Notes under the pieces: model-generated | What the model was told of the DNA's origin: nothing | The model's database searches: none | Seen by the model: only the letters and a program-made list of their open reading frames with translations | Made by a program: the position numbers and the translations under genes | Shown here: positions 27,770-35,458 of the stretch, one piece after another | Numbering within the stretch: position 1 is the stretch's first letter | Layout: each line of letters opens with the position of its first letter | NCBI RefSeq assembly: GCF_006968745.1 | Contig: NZ_CP030118.1 | Location: 1,748,654 to 1,812,653, forward strand | Direction: 5' to 3' | Source of the DNA: Brasilonema sennae CENA114 | GTDB lineage: Bacteria; Cyanobacteriota; Cyanobacteriia; Cyanobacteriales; Nostocaceae | Length of the DNA: 64,000 nucleotides

Positions 27770-28164
27770 GAGTTTCCCTCGTGATTGTGTAAATTGTTTT
27801 CTTCAGGATTGTAGCTCGCAGGAAGCCTTTGTAGAGCCAGGAGTTACCTCCTCCCTATTTGTGTTGGGATATGTCTTTTACATTTTTTGCGTAGATATTC
27901 AGTTAGTTTTATGGCTGCTATGTTTAGATTCCTGAAACTTCCTACTGGTAGGAGTTTATTCAAAATCCAAAATTGCAACTGCATATGCACGCGGATGTAC
28001 GCAGATAGTTTCTAGATAATTTTCTAGAAACTATCTGCCCTCATCTGCGTTTATTCAAAATTCCGAATCTAAAATCAAAATTGTATCAGAATAATACATT
28101 AATTTTTATACATTAGTATTTTCAATATTTAGTTGTAACTTTTTAACTTTTTCTTTTGTATTGC
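27770..28164. other. 395-bp intergenic region with a strong hairpin
   Basis: No gene. Its main feature is the 16-bp perfect stem at 28001-28038. The ndhO promoter should lie at the left end (27780-27900). Confidence 0.45.
28001..28038. repeat. 16-bp perfect inverted repeat
   Basis: GCAGATAGTTTCTAGA (28001-28016) is exactly complementary to 28023-28038 with a 6-base AT loop. Flanking CGCGGATGTACGCAGAT and CATCTGCGTTTA extend the similarity. It is 127 bases after the mutM stop and has no T run, so it looks like a small palindromic repeat more than a terminator. Confidence 0.7.
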
Positions 28165-29016
28165 TTATCGTTGGCACTGAACACAATAGTGGCTGGAACG
28201 CCCAGCTATCCGAATCCGTTGAATTGCTGTACCACAAACTCGGCAGGGTTCTCCAGCACGGTTGTAAACCCAAGCAACACCACCGTAGTTACCGTTGACT
28301 CCCTTGACATTTAGGAAATTACTGAACGTAGTACCACCAGCTTCAATACTAGCTTTTAACACTTGAATGATCGAAGAGTGCAAACGCTCAATTTGCTCTG
28401 GTTGCAAATCTGTACATAAAGTTTGTGGTAAAACTCCACTCATAAATAGCGCTTCATCAGCATAGATATTACCTAAACCCGCAATTACTGATTGATCCAG
28501 AAGTGCTGTCTTTATTGCACGGCGGCGGTTTCGCAGCTTAAGCGCTAAATACTCAACACTAAATTCCGGTGAAAAGGGGTCAACTGCTAGTTTTCCCAAG
28601 CCTGTAATAATACTTTCCGGTGCAACTGTTGGAGGTACCCACCAGATTTGACCAAAGGTACGCTGATCTACAAAGCGTAATTCGCGTTCATCTCCAAAAA
28701 ATAATCTGACTCGTGTGTGCTTGTGTAACGGTTCGTCTCGATCTAACCACAGAAGTTGACCTGTCATTCGCAGATGAACCCCCAGCCAGCCAGCTGACAA
28801 ACCAGAGGAACAAAGGCAGAGTTCGGCAAGCAGATATTTGCCGCGCCGATGCCAAGTTACGATGAAACTCTGTTTGATTCCAATCAAAAACTCTTCTACA
28901 GAAAACGGGTGGGCAAGCGTGCGATAAAGCAGCACCTGGACACCCGTAATTTTTTGGTTAAGGGTCAATTGATTCAGACCCCGCCGGACTGTTTCAACCT
29001 CAGGCAGTTCAGGCAT
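28165..29016 (-). CDS. mutM: Formamidopyrimidine-DNA glycosylase (Fpg/MutM)
   Basis: A 283-residue base-excision repair enzyme removing 8-oxoguanine and other oxidised purines, with AP lyase activity. The N-terminal catalytic MPELPEVETVRRGL (Pro2 nucleophile, Glu3), the beta-strand Lys in HRRGKYLL, the H2TH region LLDQSVIAGLGNIYADEAL and the C-terminal zinc finger (CRVCGTAIQR ... YCVQCQR) are all intact. Length is normal. It lies downstream of psaE on the same strand, 321 bases away, a common arrangement that may allow co-expression. Confidence 0.96.
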   Translation of the reverse strand: MPELPEVETVRRGLNQLTLNQKITGVQVLLYRTLAHPFSVEEFLIGIKQSFIVTWHRRGKYLLAELCLCSSGLSAGWLGVHLRMTGQLLWLDRDEPLHKHTRVRLFFGDERELRFVDQRTFGQIWWVPPTVAPESIITGLGKLAVDPFSPEFSVEYLALKLRNRRRAIKTALLDQSVIAGLGNIYADEALFMSGVLPQTLCTDLQPEQIERLHSSIIQVLKASIEAGGTTFSNFLNVKGVNGNYGGVAWVYNRAGEPCRVCGTAIQRIRIAGRSSHYCVQCQR

Positions 29017-29337
29017 CTTGTTTGAAAGACACTAATACAAGGGAATAAAGGAGGACAGCATGAGTGATCAGGCAAGGCTATAGAAGAAGAGCCATTGCGA
29101 ACAAAGTGCTTCGGCTCTCCTTTGTTCACTTGCATTTGGTAGAGGAGATAACAACTGGCGTGCTACTCCTGTTGAGTCAACAAGAAGCAAAGAGCAGGGA
29201 GCGGTTGTAGTGGACCAGAGGAATGCAGTTGGGGCAAGATAAGCGCAACTGATTCACTCCTACACCCCGATCTCTGGTCAAACAGATGGGGTGAATGGGG
29301 AAGCAACAGAAGTTTTCTTCCTTTGTCACTCCCTTTG
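29017..29337. other. 321-bp region between psaE and mutM
   Basis: No gene seen. It holds several short dyads around AGAAGAGCC...GGCTCTCC (29085-29120) that may form an RNA hairpin between the two genes. The mutM promoter, if separate, would lie in 29020-29100. Confidence 0.4.
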
Positions 29338-29589
29338 CTATTTCCCTTTGTTTTCTGCTTTTGCTTCTTCGTCTTTGGCTTTCTTTGCCTTTGCTTTTGG
29401 AGCTTCTACTTCTAATAGTTCTGCCTGAGCAAAGTTATTGGTGTTGATGCCAGCGTAGTTTACTTTCTCAAAACGGACAATGACTGGGTATTTAATACCG
29501 CTCTGGTCAACAGACGCCACGGTTCCGACATCTTGATACCAGTAGGATTCCCGGCGGAGAATACGCACTTTAGAACCACGTTGAACCAT
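29338..29589 (-). CDS. psaE: Photosystem I reaction centre subunit IV (PsaE)
   Basis: An 83-residue stromal-side subunit of photosystem I that helps dock ferredoxin and supports cyclic electron flow. The SH3-like core [40 protein letters not shown] and [12 protein letters not shown] is complete. After the core an extra ~20-residue Lys/Ala/Glu tail ([20 protein letters not shown]) extends beyond the ~70 residues typical of the family; similar tails occur in some filamentous species. AAGGGAAG precedes the ATG. Confidence 0.97.
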   Translation of the reverse strand: MVQRGSKVRILRRESYWYQDVGTVASVDQSGIKYPVIVRFEKVNYAGINTNNFAQAELLEVEAPKAKAKKAKDEEAKAENKGK

Positions 29590-29974
29590 GAGTTTCTTCC
29601 CTTTAAGTTATAAATTGCCAATACACAAGGCTAATTGATTTCACTCTACAACCTGAAGGCCTCACCAAGAAGCTTTGTTAAGTTATTTATCTTGCCAAGG
29701 ATTCCTTAAGACATTACAGTGGTGATTCTGGGAGAAACTTGTAGGATCAATTTTCGTCCTCTGAGGTAAATAGGGAGGGTAAAAGTTCAAAGGGTGCGGG
29801 AAACAGGTGACAGGAAACGCTTACAGAGCATAGCTGATAAAGGTTTTTGACTCGCTCCTACCACTTATTACGTATTCTTTATGATTTTTCTACCACAAAA
29901 GTATGAAAAAAACCTTGACAAAGTTCTTGAGATCGCATAATTTCATTGGTCGCAAGCACTTGTTTGGGAGGTTC
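29590..29974. promoter_or_regulatory. 385-bp psaE upstream region
   Basis: No gene. The psaE promoter and leader should lie in 29590-29760. I could not identify a convincing HLR1/RpaB site by eye. The left half of the fibrillin terminator may be in 29900-29974 but no clear hairpin was seen. Confidence 0.4.
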
Positions 29975-30559
29975 TTATGCTTTAGTCAAAACAAACACGC
30001 TCCCCTCATTACCTCTACCAATACGCAAATTGTCATCTATGTAGGTGATATCCAGCCAGCCTTGCTGTTTATCCCTGTTTAAAGGAAAATCAATTGCGGT
30101 GAGTTTTTTCCCAACTTCAATTTGTTCGATCAAACTCTCTGGTGAGGTGTATCCTATTAATCGTTGTAAACCGATAACAGACCGCTCAAATTTCACGTTG
30201 ACGCGCCGATTTGAAACTGGCTCAAATTTTGCAGCAACGCTGACTATGCCTTCAAAAAAAGGCAAGCCATAAGTTTCAGCTATATTGTAAATGCTGTTAG
30301 TTTCTACGCGAATATACTGATAAATTTGGCCGAGTTTGTACAATGGGAAATTATCAATATTTAATAGAGCTTTGCTTGTGGTATATATTAATCGCCAGTT
30401 GCCATTGAGCAAGTGTGTTGCTTCAACTGGCGAAGATGTAGGATTTAGTTCTTCTACATTTGTAATGGCTATTAATATAGCCTGTTTCTCTTGCTCCGTT
30501 GCAAGTAGTCCGCGATTTTTACCAGCAATTGCTTCTAAAAGGGACGCTTTTTTTAGCAT
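29975..30559 (-). CDS. PAP/fibrillin family lipid-associated protein
   Basis: A 194-residue protein of the plastid-lipid-associated/fibrillin family, lipocalin-like proteins that bind lipids or prenylquinones at thylakoids and plastoglobules. The family core LNGNWRLIYTTSKALLNI, the beta strands YQYIRVETNSIYNIAE and the C-terminal TYIDDNLRIGRGNEGSVFVL are present. There is no signal peptide or membrane segment. ATG at 30559 is preceded by an AAAAACAATG context without a strong Shine-Dalgarno. Role in photoprotection is inferred from the family. Confidence 0.88.
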   Translation of the reverse strand: MLKKASLLEAIAGKNRGLLATEQEKQAILIAITNVEELNPTSSPVEATHLLNGNWRLIYTTSKALLNIDNFPLYKLGQIYQYIRVETNSIYNIAETYGLPFFEGIVSVAAKFEPVSNRRVNVKFERSVIGLQRLIGYTSPESLIEQIEVGKKLTAIDFPLNRDKQQGWLDITYIDDNLRIGRGNEGSVFVLTKA

Positions 30560-30785
30560 TGTTTTTCACCTCAAAAAACATGATTCACTTCAGAAAATAT
30601 TGATGAACTATGTATAGTGTCATACTGATAAATATTAGGGTTTCACGTTTTCCAGTATCAATCATAAATAAAAAATTTTTTGTCGGATTTTTAAGCTAAG
30701 AGTTGAATTAACAAGTAAATAGTGCTGTATCAAGTGATAGACTCTTAGTGTCTAGTTACCTTCCCCTTATATTGTCTTCGTTGAT

Positions 30786-31025
30786 ATGCTAAATTCTCCA
30801 TTGCGTGAAGTACCCCGAAACCAGCGGGCGTCTGTTATTCCATTAAAGCAAGAGTCCTCGCTCTTGGACTGGTTACAATCAAGTGGTCGTCTCATAGCCC
30901 GTGATGTTCACGAGGCTGATTTTCAAGACGACGAAGAAGAGATAACAGAGTTTTTGAGTACTGAGGACGGAATTGGCGAATATGACTTTGATGATGACGA
31001 TGATTCGGCTCCAGATGAGGAGTAA
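30786..31025 (+). CDS. Small acidic protein, DUF3134-like
   Basis: A 79-residue protein. The N-terminus LREVPRNQRASVIPLKQESS and LLDWLQSSGRLIARDV are the conserved part I associate with the cyanobacterial DUF3134 family; the tail is almost entirely Asp/Glu (GEYDFDDDDDSAPDEE). It has no membrane segment. It lies 82 bases before mraY in the same direction, so both may be co-transcribed. Function is unknown. Confidence 0.72.
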   Translation: MLNSPLREVPRNQRASVIPLKQESSLLDWLQSSGRLIARDVHEADFQDDEEEITEFLSTEDGIGEYDFDDDDDSAPDEE

Positions 31026-31107
31026 ATAATCTGGGCTGAAGGTATATTATTGGCACAACTCGTCCCTATTGTTTAGTTTTGCAAGTGTGGAGTGAAGGGA
31101 AGTTTCC

Positions 31108-32208
31108 GTGGACGCAAAATTATCTCCTAACCAAGGGTTAAACATCATTAATGGCATAGGTCTGGTCTCTATACTGGGTGTAAGTCTGGGTGTATCAGCA
31201 CTAGTGTTAGATGGAATAGCGAATAGGTTGCCTTGGCAAGGTGTGTCGTTAACCTTGCCGTTTTTGTTCTGTGCACTCGCTTCAGCCGCAGTCGGTTTTT
31301 GGGTAGTACCGCTACTACAAGCACTGAAAACCGGACAAATCATCCGTGAGGATGGTCCTGTGGCTCATCTGAAAAAAGCAGGTACACCGACGATGGGGGG
31401 CATATTCTTCGTTCCTGTGGCAGTACTCACTGCCTGTGTGTGGTCTAACTTTACAACAGAGGTACTTGCAGTTTCTGCTTTGACCTTAAGCTATGGATTG
31501 ATTGGCTGGATAGATGACTGGCAAATTCTGCGCCGCAAATCTAATAAAGGTATATCTCCGCGGATGAAACTAGCTTTGCAAATCGGTTTTGCACTAGCGT
31601 TCTGTCTGTGGCTCATTTTTACTCAACCTTTTGATATTACGAATATTGCTTTGCCTTTGGGTTTTTCTGTACCCCTAGGATTACTATTTTGGCCCTTAGC
31701 GGGCTTTGTGCTGGTGGCAGAAAGTAATGCCACTAACCTCACTGACGGTATTGATGGCTTGGCGGCAGGAACGGTGGCGATCGCACTGCTAGCATTGGGT
31801 GCCCTTAGCGCCCCCTCCTCAACTGGATTGATGATTTTCTGCGCCTGTATGAGTGGCAGTTGCATAGGGTTTTTGGCTCATAACCGTAACCCAGCCCGTG
31901 TTTTTATGGGTGACACTGGCTCTTTGGCTTTAGGAGGCGCTTTAGCAGCAGTGGGCTTACTGACTAACAGTTTAGTAGCACTGTTTATTCTTAGCGGAAT
32001 CTTCTTTGTGGAAACCCTTTCGGTAATGGCTCAGGTTAGCTACTACAAAGCTACCAAAGGTTCTGATGGCAAAGGCAAGCGTTTGTTCAAGATGGCACCA
32101 TTGCACCATCATCTGGAACTGTCTGGTTGGTCAGAACTGCAAGTGGTTGCGGTCTTCTACATAATTTGCGCAATTTTGGCTGTCATCAGCTTGACGATTG
32201 GTCTGTGA
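31108..32208 (+). CDS. mraY: Phospho-N-acetylmuramoyl-pentapeptide-transferase MraY
   Basis: A 366-residue integral membrane enzyme that transfers phospho-MurNAc-pentapeptide from UDP to undecaprenyl phosphate, giving lipid I for peptidoglycan. About ten membrane helices are visible. Catalytic motifs are intact: KAGTPTMGGIFF, IGWIDDWQILRRKSNKG, NLTDGIDGLAAG, MGDTGSLALGG and APLHHHLELSGW. The GTG start at 31108 follows GAAGGGAAG. It is not next to other mur genes, which is common in cyanobacteria. A strong terminator follows. Confidence 0.96.
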   Translation: MDAKLSPNQGLNIINGIGLVSILGVSLGVSALVLDGIANRLPWQGVSLTLPFLFCALASAAVGFWVVPLLQALKTGQIIREDGPVAHLKKAGTPTMGGIFFVPVAVLTACVWSNFTTEVLAVSALTLSYGLIGWIDDWQILRRKSNKGISPRMKLALQIGFALAFCLWLIFTQPFDITNIALPLGFSVPLGLLFWPLAGFVLVAESNATNLTDGIDGLAAGTVAIALLALGALSAPSSTGLMIFCACMSGSCIGFLAHNRNPARVFMGDTGSLALGGALAAVGLLTNSLVALFILSGIFFVETLSVMAQVSYYKATKGSDGKGKRLFKMAPLHHHLELSGWSELQVVAVFYIICAILAVISLTIGL

Positions 32209-32245
32209 TGATGATTGCATAAATTACCGCAATCAAATATAATAT

Positions 32246-32273
32246 CCTCCTCGACTAGAGGGGGTTTTTTTTT
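32246..32273 (+). terminator. Rho-independent terminator of mraY
   Basis: CCTCCTC-GACTA-GAGGGGG forms a 7-bp stem with one G-T pair, followed directly by nine T residues, 37 bases after the mraY stop. Confidence 0.85.
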
Positions 32274-32315
32274 CAGTTATCAGTTACCAGTTATCAGTTA
32301 CCAGTTATCAGTTAC
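32274..32315. repeat. Heptameric STRR, CAGTTAT/CAGTTAC
   Basis: Three perfect copies of the 14-mer CAGTTATCAGTTAC follow the mraY terminator, i.e. six 7-base units. Related ACTGTTC/ACTGTTT heptamers continue to 32340. Such short tandemly repeated repetitive sequences are typical of heterocystous cyanobacteria. Confidence 0.85.
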
Positions 32316-32328
32316 CAGTTTTTACTGT

Positions 32329-32847
32329 TCACTGTTTACTGTTTGAATTGTGTAGCTGCTTCACTAAATGAACAAGTTCCGGCAAAATGAGTTTTTCCAT
32401 TGCCAGTCTTACTGCATTGCTGGAGCCTGGAAGGGAAAAGATGAGTAGGTGCTTGTACACACCAGCAACAGACCGAGATGTCATCGCTCGCGAACCAATT
32501 TCTTGGTAACTTAAAAAGCGGAACAACTCACCAAACCCAGGCAGGGTTTTTTCTAACAATGTTTGAATTGTATCATATGTTGTATCTCTTGGCGCAATCC
32601 CTGTACCACCATTTAAAATTACGACATCTAGACTTGGATACTGACTCAGTCGTTCCATTTGCTCTTGAATCTGCACAGGTTCATCCTTGACAATCGCGTA
32701 AGCTTCTATGATGTGATTGGCATTGCGAAGTAATTCTTGAATTAGCTGACCACTTTTATCAGTCTGTTTTGAGCGTGTGTCGCTAACAGTTACGATCGCG
32801 CAACTTACTGTTATGCCTGGGGTGTCTGGGTGAGGAATGTGCGTCAT
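32329..32847 (-). CDS. moaB: Molybdenum cofactor biosynthesis protein MoaB/Mog family
   Basis: A 172-residue molybdopterin-binding protein of the MoaB/Mog fold (adenylylation of molybdopterin before molybdate insertion). VSCAIVTVSDTRSKQTDKSG at the N-terminus and the loop DVVILNGGTGIAPRDTTYDT are the defining motifs. In cyanobacteria it would serve nitrate reductase and other molybdoenzymes. The C-terminus FSLPGSSNAVRLAMEKLILP is typical. The stop lies in the STRR-related sequence at 32329, so its last residues (KQLHNSNSKQ) are partly encoded by repeat DNA. Confidence 0.9.
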   Translation of the reverse strand: MTHIPHPDTPGITVSCAIVTVSDTRSKQTDKSGQLIQELLRNANHIIEAYAIVKDEPVQIQEQMERLSQYPSLDVVILNGGTGIAPRDTTYDTIQTLLEKTLPGFGELFRFLSYQEIGSRAMTSRSVAGVYKHLLIFSLPGSSNAVRLAMEKLILPELVHLVKQLHNSNSKQ

Positions 32848-33123
32848 AAGGAAACTATAGACTTTTTGTCATTGCTCATCTGTGCATTTTGTTGTGTTAG
32901 TTGTTAGTTATTGTTTTTTTACTAACCACTAACTTGTAGTCCACTACAGAGAGTATCACACTTAAAGCTCTAGAAGCGCATTCATAATTTAATGTAGATT
33001 TTATCAAGAATTTTTAAGATATCTTCAAGAAGAATTGTTCAGTTTGAAGAGTTTGTCTCATTTTTGCAAACACCTGATTAATATAGAGTTTTACTTTTGA
33101 CATGAATTATTAAAATTGGGGTA

Positions 33124-34665
33124 ATGATAATGTTGGAGAATCATAAACTGTTTACCTCAATAATTATCAATTTCATGAAGAAAAGAAAAGTATGGTTCTT
33201 AACCGTCCTGTTTACACCAATACTAATGATTAGTCTGATCACAAGTTCTAGTCATTCTCTCAAAGCAGCCTCATCTTTAGGCAAAGACACCCTCACGATG
33301 GTTACTTCTCCAGATTATCCGCCTTATGAGTTTTATGATACTAACAAAGGTGATAGGCAAATTGTTGGTTTTGATGTAGATATAGCCAAAACTGTTGCTC
33401 AAGAACTAGGATTTCAACTCAAGATTATGGAATCCGATTTTAATGGACTTATTCCAGCACTTCAAGCAAATCGCGCTGATTTTGCTATGGCTGGGATGAC
33501 TCCCACTCCAGAACGTAAGAAAAATATTGACTTTTCAATTATTTATTACCAAGCAAAAGATACAATTGTCGCTCCTAAAAATAGCAACATAAAACAGCCC
33601 CAAGATCTGGCTTTTAAAAAAGTTGGAGTACAACTAGGAACTATCCAAGAGCAAAATGCTAAAAAAATTGCTCAAAAAGTTACAGGGATTCAGCTAAAGC
33701 AGCTCAATAAAGTAGCGGAAATCATTCAGGAAATTAAATCAGGACGAATTGATGCAGCAATAGTTGAGGATGCTGTTGCTAGGGGATTCGTCCAAGCCAA
33801 TCCAGAATTGGCTTTTAACGTTATTCCCTCAGAACACAGGAGTGGATCGGCGATCGCTTTTCCTAAAGCTTCCTCTTTTGTAGAACCTTTTAATAAAGTT
33901 CTGCAACAAATGAAGGATAAAGGAGAATTAGAAAAATTAGCAACCAAATGGTTTTCCCAAACAACCTCAACCACTACCGTATCTTCATCTCCTTCTAAAG
34001 GCGGACTAAATTTAGACTTTTCTAGAATTATCCCAGATATTCCCTTTATCCTCAAAGGCATTCCTCTAACGTTGTTATTTACGCTGTTGTCAGTATTTCT
34101 AGGATTAATTTGGGGTACAGTTCTGTCTTTGTGCAAAATTACTGGTATCAAGCCCCTAGTCTGGCTTGCTAACGCCTATACCTCCGTATTTCGAGGCACA
34201 CCTTTGTTGTTACAGTTAGCTTTAGTTTACTATGCGACACCGCAGCTTACTGGCTATAACATTTCGGCTTTAGAAGCAGGGGTATTAACTTTTACCCTTA
34301 ACTCTGGGGCTTATATGTCGGAAACTATCCGGGGTGGAATTCAAGCAGTAGATAAAGGACAAGCTGAGGCGGCGATGTCTATGGGTATTCCTTACTCGTT
34401 GATGATGTGGGACATAATTTTGCCGCAAGCATTGAAAAATATTCTACCAGCATTAGTAAATGAAACTATTGGATTATTGAAAGACTCGGCTTTGGTATCA
34501 ACAATTGGTGTAGTGGAAATATTACGCAGTGCTCAAATTGTTGGTGCAAATAAATATATTTACTTTGAGCCTCTGCTGTTCGCGGGGTTAATTTACTATC
34601 TTTTAGTTATGGGTATGACTAAGAGTGCATCCGTTTTAGAAAACAGGTTAAGACAAAATGAGTAA
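33124..34665 (+). CDS. Fused amino-acid ABC transporter binding protein-permease
   Basis: A 513-residue fusion. After a membrane signal (MKKRKVWFLTVLFTPILMIS, from codon 18), residues ~58-285 form a solute-binding domain of the polar amino-acid family (DYPPYEFYD, GFDVDIAKTVAQELGF, ADFAMAGMTPTPERKKNIDF). Residues ~305-510 form a GlnP/HisM-type permease with VFRGTPLLLQLALVYY and the EAA loop AEAAMSMGIPYSLMMW. Such fusions occur in Bgt/GlnPQ-type transporters. Starts at 33124, 33130 (GGGG eight bases upstream) or 33175 are possible. Its stop overlaps the ATG of an ATPase gene that has been destroyed, so uptake now needs an ATPase encoded elsewhere. Confidence 0.9.
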   Translation: MIMLENHKLFTSIIINFMKKRKVWFLTVLFTPILMISLITSSSHSLKAASSLGKDTLTMVTSPDYPPYEFYDTNKGDRQIVGFDVDIAKTVAQELGFQLKIMESDFNGLIPALQANRADFAMAGMTPTPERKKNIDFSIIYYQAKDTIVAPKNSNIKQPQDLAFKKVGVQLGTIQEQNAKKIAQKVTGIQLKQLNKVAEIIQEIKSGRIDAAIVEDAVARGFVQANPELAFNVIPSEHRSGSAIAFPKASSFVEPFNKVLQQMKDKGELEKLATKWFSQTTSTTTVSSSPSKGGLNLDFSRIIPDIPFILKGIPLTLLFTLLSVFLGLIWGTVLSLCKITGIKPLVWLANAYTSVFRGTPLLLQLALVYYATPQLTGYNISALEAGVLTFTLNSGAYMSETIRGGIQAVDKGQAEAAMSMGIPYSLMMWDIILPQALKNILPALVNETIGLLKDSALVSTIGVVEILRSAQIVGANKYIYFEPLLFAGLIYYLLVMGMTKSASVLENRLRQNE

Positions 34666-34710
34666 ACTCATAATTGGTAGAGAATTATTGTGCAAATCCT
34701 TGTTACTTCA
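34658..34710 (+). pseudogene. Remnant of glutamine-type ABC ATPase (GlnQ-like)
   Basis: An ATG inside the permease stop (AATGAGTAA) opens MSKLIIGRELLCKSLLL, which matches the usual first ~15 residues of GlnQ-like ATPases (II-x-x-E-L-x-KS pattern). After about codon 17 the sequence turns into a dispersed repeat (AACGGCCACGCC... ACACGCCTTACGGCG) and no Walker A follows. The gene was therefore cut by a repeat-associated deletion. The open frame to 34885 is reading through the repeat. Confidence 0.55.
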
Positions 34711-34800
34711 CCCTAGTGGGAACGGCCACGCCTTACGGCTATCGGGTGTGCGCAGAGGACACGCCTTACGGCGTTGGAAACCCTCATCAAGCACTGGTCT
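34711..34800. repeat. Dispersed palindromic repeat replacing the ATPase gene
   Basis: Contains GGCCACGCCTTACGGC and GACACGCCTTACGGCG in tandem, then AAACCCTCATCAAGCAC, which recurs inverted at about 53691-53707. These GC-rich units resemble small dispersed cyanobacterial repeats and mark the deletion junction. Confidence 0.55.
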
Positions 34801-34841
34801 CACCAAATCAAACCGGATTCCTATAGTATATTGGGTTGAGC

Positions 34842-35405
34842 ATGGAGATCATTACCAAAAGATTTTTGCTGCGCGAGTTTGTTGAGGAAGATGAGCCTGC
34901 ATTTATTGCTTACCATGCCGATCCGCAGTATGCGGAGTTTTGTGCGCCAGAAGAGGTAACACCTGAGTATGCACGATCGCTTCTGGGGCTTTTCGGTCAA
35001 TGGGCAGTCGAACAGCCACGTACCAATTATCAGTTTGCAATCGCTCACCTCCACAACCCCCAGGAAATATTTGGCTGCTGCGGTCTGCGTCGCGAAGGCT
35101 ATGGTCCTGACAAAGCGGAACTAGGAATCGAACTAGCACCACAGTGCTGGGGCCGTTACGGCTACGCAATTGAGGTTGCTAGGGCGCTGATCGAGTTTGG
35201 GTTCCGCGATCTGGGGTTGAAAGAGATTCGAGGAATTTCTGTTAGTGCGAATTCACGGGTGGAACGCTTGGCGCGCCGATATGGGTTTGTAGCAGTTGGG
35301 ACACGCCCAGGTTCAGCTTGGATGCAAACGCGAGGATGGAGTCAAATCGAATGGCAACTTACACGGGAAACATGGGAGGGTAGCGGACGGACTCTCAAAC
35401 CCTGA
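34842..35405 (+). CDS. GNAT N-acetyltransferase (RimJ/RimL-like)
   Basis: A ~187-residue acetyltransferase. TKRFLLREFVEEDEPAFIAY at the start, ELGIELAPQCWGRYGYAIEV (acetyl-CoA loop region) and GISVSANSRVERLARRYGF are the RimJ/RimL-type motifs. Substrate is unknown; relatives acetylate ribosomal proteins, amines or antibiotics. I prefer ATG 34842 over TTG 34836. It is more GC-rich than its neighbours and lies just after the repeat that truncated the ABC ATPase, so it may have arrived with that rearrangement. Confidence 0.85.
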   Translation: MEIITKRFLLREFVEEDEPAFIAYHADPQYAEFCAPEEVTPEYARSLLGLFGQWAVEQPRTNYQFAIAHLHNPQEIFGCCGLRREGYGPDKAELGIELAPQCWGRYGYAIEVARALIEFGFRDLGLKEIRGISVSANSRVERLARRYGFVAVGTRPGSAWMQTRGWSQIEWQLTRETWEGSGRTLKP

Positions 35406-35419
35406 CTTTGTTTGGGGAA

Positions 35420-35440
35420 ACTCTGCAGGGAGTGCAGAGT
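35420..35440. terminator. Hairpin between convergent GNAT and ppk genes
   Basis: ACTCTGCA (35420-35427) pairs perfectly with TGCAGAGT (35433-35440), with a 5-base loop. It sits in the 53-base gap between convergent genes, so a shared terminator is likely although no T run follows. Confidence 0.5.
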
Positions 35441-35458
35441 CAGCCACAACATACTTAA

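Noticed and set aside
34658..34885. 75-codon ORF MSKLIIGRELL...
   Set aside because: Only the first ~17 codons look like protein; the rest reads through a dispersed repeat, so it is treated as a GlnQ remnant, not a gene.
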